Assembly (NCBI GenBank): GCA_029558675.1
Contig: JAKQEF010000101.1
Span: 1-34,862, forward strand
DNA length: 34,862 nt
Direction: 5' to 3'
Origin: Bacteroidota bacterium
Lineage (GTDB): Bacteria; Bacteroidota; Bacteroidia; Bacteroidales; Tenuifilaceae
The translations under genes and the position numbers were made by a program. Below are positions 32,802-34,862 of the stretch, piece by piece (the first letter of the stretch is position 1; the number at the start of each line of letters is the position of its first letter). A model generated the notes under the pieces. That model made no database searches, was not told the DNA's origin, and was given only the letters and a program-made list of their open reading frames with translations.

Positions 32802-33983
32802 TCAGTACAAGAAGTTATCCTTGGGGTACCTCTTCCGATGGATTTCTGCAGCCAGGCTATAAATACTTTTTCGCAGCTCATCAATATTCACCCTATGCTT
32901 GGCCGAAATAAAAACACAGGGGGAATTGCTCTTGGAAATCCATGTACGTTTTAACTCCTCAAGGCTGAAATTCTCCTTTGTTTTTGGAGTAATATCAAAC
33001 TCATTTTTTTCTACCCACTGGTAAGCATCGATTTTATTAAAAACCAAAAGTATGGGTTTGTTATCGGCCTGTATTTCGTGCAATGTTTGGCTAACCACAT
33101 TTAGCTGCTCTTCGAAAGTTGGGTGAGCAATATCCACCACATGGAGCAGTATATCTGCTTCACACACCTCGTCTAAAGTGGATTTAAAAGACTCCACCAG
33201 CTGGTGAGGCAACTTGCGGATAAAGCCAACCGTATCGGATAGCAAAAGGGGAAGATTGTCAATTACCACTTTACGCACCGTTGTATCAAGGGTGGCAAAT
33301 AGCTTATCCTCGGCAAAAACATCAGACTTGCTCAACAGGTTCATAATGGTTGATTTGCCAACGTTGGTATATCCAACCAGGGAAACCCTAACCAGACTCC
33401 CTCTGTTTTTTCGCTGAGTGGCCATTTGCCTGTCAATCTTTACAAGCTCTGATTTCAATTTGGCTATTCTGTCACGGATAATACGGCGGTCGGTTTCTAT
33501 CTCCGTTTCTCCCGGGCCCCTGAGGCCAATCCCTCCCCTTTGTCGTTCCAAGTGTGTCCACATTCTTGTTAGGCGTGGTAAAAGATACTGGTACTGTGCC
33601 AGTTCAACCTGAGTTTTGGCATAAGCCGTCTTTGCCCTTTGGGCAAATATGTCCAGAATAAGGTTGGTCCTATCCAAAACCCTAATCTCTAACTCCCTTT
33701 CCAGATTTCGCAACTGTGTCGATGAGAGTTCATCGTCAAAAACAACAATGGTTATACCATTGCTTTCGATAAAGTGCTTAATTTCTGCAACTTTCCCTTG
33801 TTCAATGAACGACCTTGCATTGGGAGAGTCCAGTCGCTGAACGAACCATTTCACCACGATAGCCCCTGCTGTTTCGGCAAGGAATTTCAATTCTTCAAGG
33901 TATTCATCAACCACTGCATCAGGTTGCCCATGCAATTGCACACCAACAAGTACAGCTTTATCTTTCACACTTCCTGTCTCCAT
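32802..33983 (-). CDS. hflX: GTPase HflX
   Basis: This 393-residue ribosome-associated GTPase splits stalled or heat-damaged ribosomes in other bacteria. The N-terminal HflX domain includes DSPNARSFIEQGKVAEIKHFIE, and the middle has a long helical linker with QRGGIGLRGPGETEIETDRR, the family signature. GTPase motifs: G1 GYTNVGKS (204-211), G3 DTVGF (250-254) and G4 NKID (316-319). A short C-terminal tail follows. The ATG at 33981-33983 is the natural start. It runs towards asd and away from the tonB-family gene, from which it is separated by a hairpin. Confidence 0.95.
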   Translation of the reverse strand: METGSVKDKAVLVGVQLHGQPDAVVDEYLEELKFLAETAGAIVVKWFVQRLDSPNARSFIEQGKVAEIKHFIESNGITIVVFDDELSSTQLRNLERELEIRVLDRTNLILDIFAQRAKTAYAKTQVELAQYQYLLPRLTRMWTHLERQRGGIGLRGPGETEIETDRRIIRDRIAKLKSELVKIDRQMATQRKNRGSLVRVSLVGYTNVGKSTIMNLLSKSDVFAEDKLFATLDTTVRKVVIDNLPLLLSDTVGFIRKLPHQLVESFKSTLDEVCEADILLHVVDIAHPTFEEQLNVVSQTLHEIQADNKPILLVFNKIDAYQWVEKNEFDITPKTKENFSLEELKRTWISKSNSPCVFISAKHRVNIDELRKSIYSLAAEIHRKRYPKDNFLY

Positions 33984-34026
33984 TGAGCCGGGCGTTGTTT
34001 ATCATAGGTTATCCATAGGCTACACG

Positions 34027-34053
34027 AAAAAAACCCTGATTTACATCAGGGTT
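34027..34053 (-). terminator. Intrinsic terminator of the tonB-family gene
   Basis: A 9-bp stem, AACCCTGAT (34032-34040) and ATCAGGGTT (34045-34053), has a TTAC loop. Read on the minus strand it is followed by a run of seven T, just past the TonB stop codon at 34079. Confidence 0.85.
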
Positions 34054-34078
34054 ATATAATGCCTTATATAAAAAAATG

Positions 34079-34768
34079 CTACTGCAGTACAAAAATGATT
34101 GGGAAGGTAAACTGTACTCTTACCGGCCTACCCCTTTGTTTTCCGGGGTTCCATTTAGGGCTTGATTCAACTACCCTTACAGCTTCCTTGTCAAGTGCGG
34201 GGTCCACTCCTCTCACAACCCTCACATTGGAAACCTTTCCATCGGCCTCGACAACAAAATTCACAAAAACCCTTCCCTGTATCCCGTTCTCGGCTGCTAT
34301 GTCAGGATATCTCAAGTTTTTGGCAATGTATTCCCGGAACAAATCGCTACTACCCCCACCGAATCCGGGCATATCCTCAACCACAATAAATATTTGCTCT
34401 TCCTCTACCTCCTCCTCTTCTTCTTGAAAGGTAACTATTCGCACTGCTACATTTTCATCGTACTCCGAATCGAAGAGGTCAAAAGAATCGTCAATATCAA
34501 CATTATCGTCAACAATGTTAATCACATCAATGGTTTGAATAATCTGTGGAGGAGGAGGTGGTGCTTTTATCTCCTCTTGTTCCGTTATGGGTATCATCTC
34601 CTCTTCAATCACTACATCCTGCGTTAGAGCTAATTCAGTTTTTATGCCTCCGGAACTTGTCCACTCAAACGCCATTAATACTAGCACAAGGGTAATGACA
34701 AGTCCAATCTCCGAAAAAATTAATTTTTTCTTTTCCAGATCAGCTTTCGGTGTTTTTTTGAGTTCCAT
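34079..34768 (-). CDS. TonB-family energy transducer
   Basis: This 229-residue protein of the inner membrane and periplasm probably passes proton-motive force to outer-membrane TonB-dependent transporters. It has one N-terminal membrane segment (about 20-36, IGLVITLVLVLMAFEW) after a basic cytoplasmic start (MELKKTPKADLEKKK). A short poly-proline patch (KAPPPPPQI) follows, then an acidic linker with EEEEEVEEEQ. The C-terminal TonB domain has the family features LRYPDIAAENGIQGRVFVNF, the DGKVSNVRVVRGVDPALDKEAVRVVESSPKWNPGKQRGRPVRV motif, and the end FTFPIIFVLQ. The linker is short and acidic, in contrast to the long Pro/Lys linker of E. coli TonB, but it resembles other Bacteroidota TonB proteins. 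ExbB/ExbD are not in the window. Terminator and promoter are visible. Confidence 0.9.
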   Translation of the reverse strand: MELKKTPKADLEKKKLIFSEIGLVITLVLVLMAFEWTSSGGIKTELALTQDVVIEEEMIPITEQEEIKAPPPPPQIIQTIDVINIVDDNVDIDDSFDLFDSEYDENVAVRIVTFQEEEEEVEEEQIFIVVEDMPGFGGGSSDLFREYIAKNLRYPDIAAENGIQGRVFVNFVVEADGKVSNVRVVRGVDPALDKEAVRVVESSPKWNPGKQRGRPVRVQFTFPIIFVLQ

Positions 34769-34790
34769 GGTTTGATTATTTTTGGGCTAT

Positions 34791-34822
34791 AAAGGTACAA
34801 ATTTCAATTTTTAAAATCCAAC
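34791..34822 (-). promoter_or_regulatory. Candidate promoter of the tonB-family gene
   Basis: On the minus strand TTG starts at 34822, a 21-base spacer follows, then TACCTTTA (34798-34791), which fits TAnnTTTG except for the last base. The predicted leader is about 20 bases. Confidence 0.5.
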
Positions 34823-34862
34823 AAACCGATTGAAAAACTATAGGTTTCTTGAAAATTCAAGG

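Noticed and set aside
1-34862. CRISPR arrays, insertion sequences, prophage or integrase genes
   Set aside because: I looked for regularly spaced direct repeats, transposase or recombinase motifs, and tRNA-flanking integration. None was seen.

Overview
The window looks like a Bacteroidota chromosome segment, probably Bacteroidales/Marinilabiliales-like. The grounds are: promoters of the form TTG-N19..21-TAnnTTTG; Bacteroidota-type DusB, glycyl-tRNA synthetase, TonB and lamin-tail/FlgD-like secreted proteins; the rplM-rpsI-rpsB-tsf cluster; and frequent non-ATG starts with weak Shine-Dalgarno signals. The DNA is moderately AT-rich with dense genes on both strands. I see no insertion sequence, phage, CRISPR array or other clear sign of recent transfer.

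Bases 1-8300 hold the most interesting block, a same-strand run. It starts with the 3' end of an unidentified gene. A membrane-anchored HAMP-GAF-PAS-PAS-PPM phosphatase (SiaA-like) follows, then a SiaB-family kinase and a SiaC-family (DUF1987) phosphoprotein with Thr68 in the expected place. Next comes a 1030-residue ABCG-type transporter with an N-terminal TerB-like domain and an FHA-like segment, then a lipoprotein and a small secreted protein. In Pseudomonas aeruginosa the SiaA/B/C switch controls the diguanylate cyclase SiaD. No cyclase is present here, so I infer that the switch may act on the transporter or its envelope partners.

Bases 8300-18630 are mostly housekeeping: a bidirectional terminator, tRNA-Asn with a near-perfect promoter, a PfkB-family (adenosine kinase-like) kinase, a 3-methyladenine glycosylase overlapping an O-antigen ligase-like gene, rplM-rpsI, a structured leader, rpsB-tsf, pyrH-frr, then a family 4 glycosyltransferase and UDP-GlcNAc 2-epimerase (surface glycan synthesis).

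Bases 18630-25550 hold a 451-base non-coding stretch, an unrecognised 245-residue protein, a CPBP-family membrane protease divergent from dusB, an EamA transporter, a short fucose isomerase-like protein and glyS.

Bases 25550-34862 hold a second 458-base non-coding stretch and a 1902-residue secreted multidomain protein (two lectin-like domains, three tandem modules, two lamin-tail domains, FlgD-like C-terminus). After these come asd, hflX, and a tonB-family gene with its own promoter and terminator. All calls come from reading the sequence and from memory of protein families. No database search was run.
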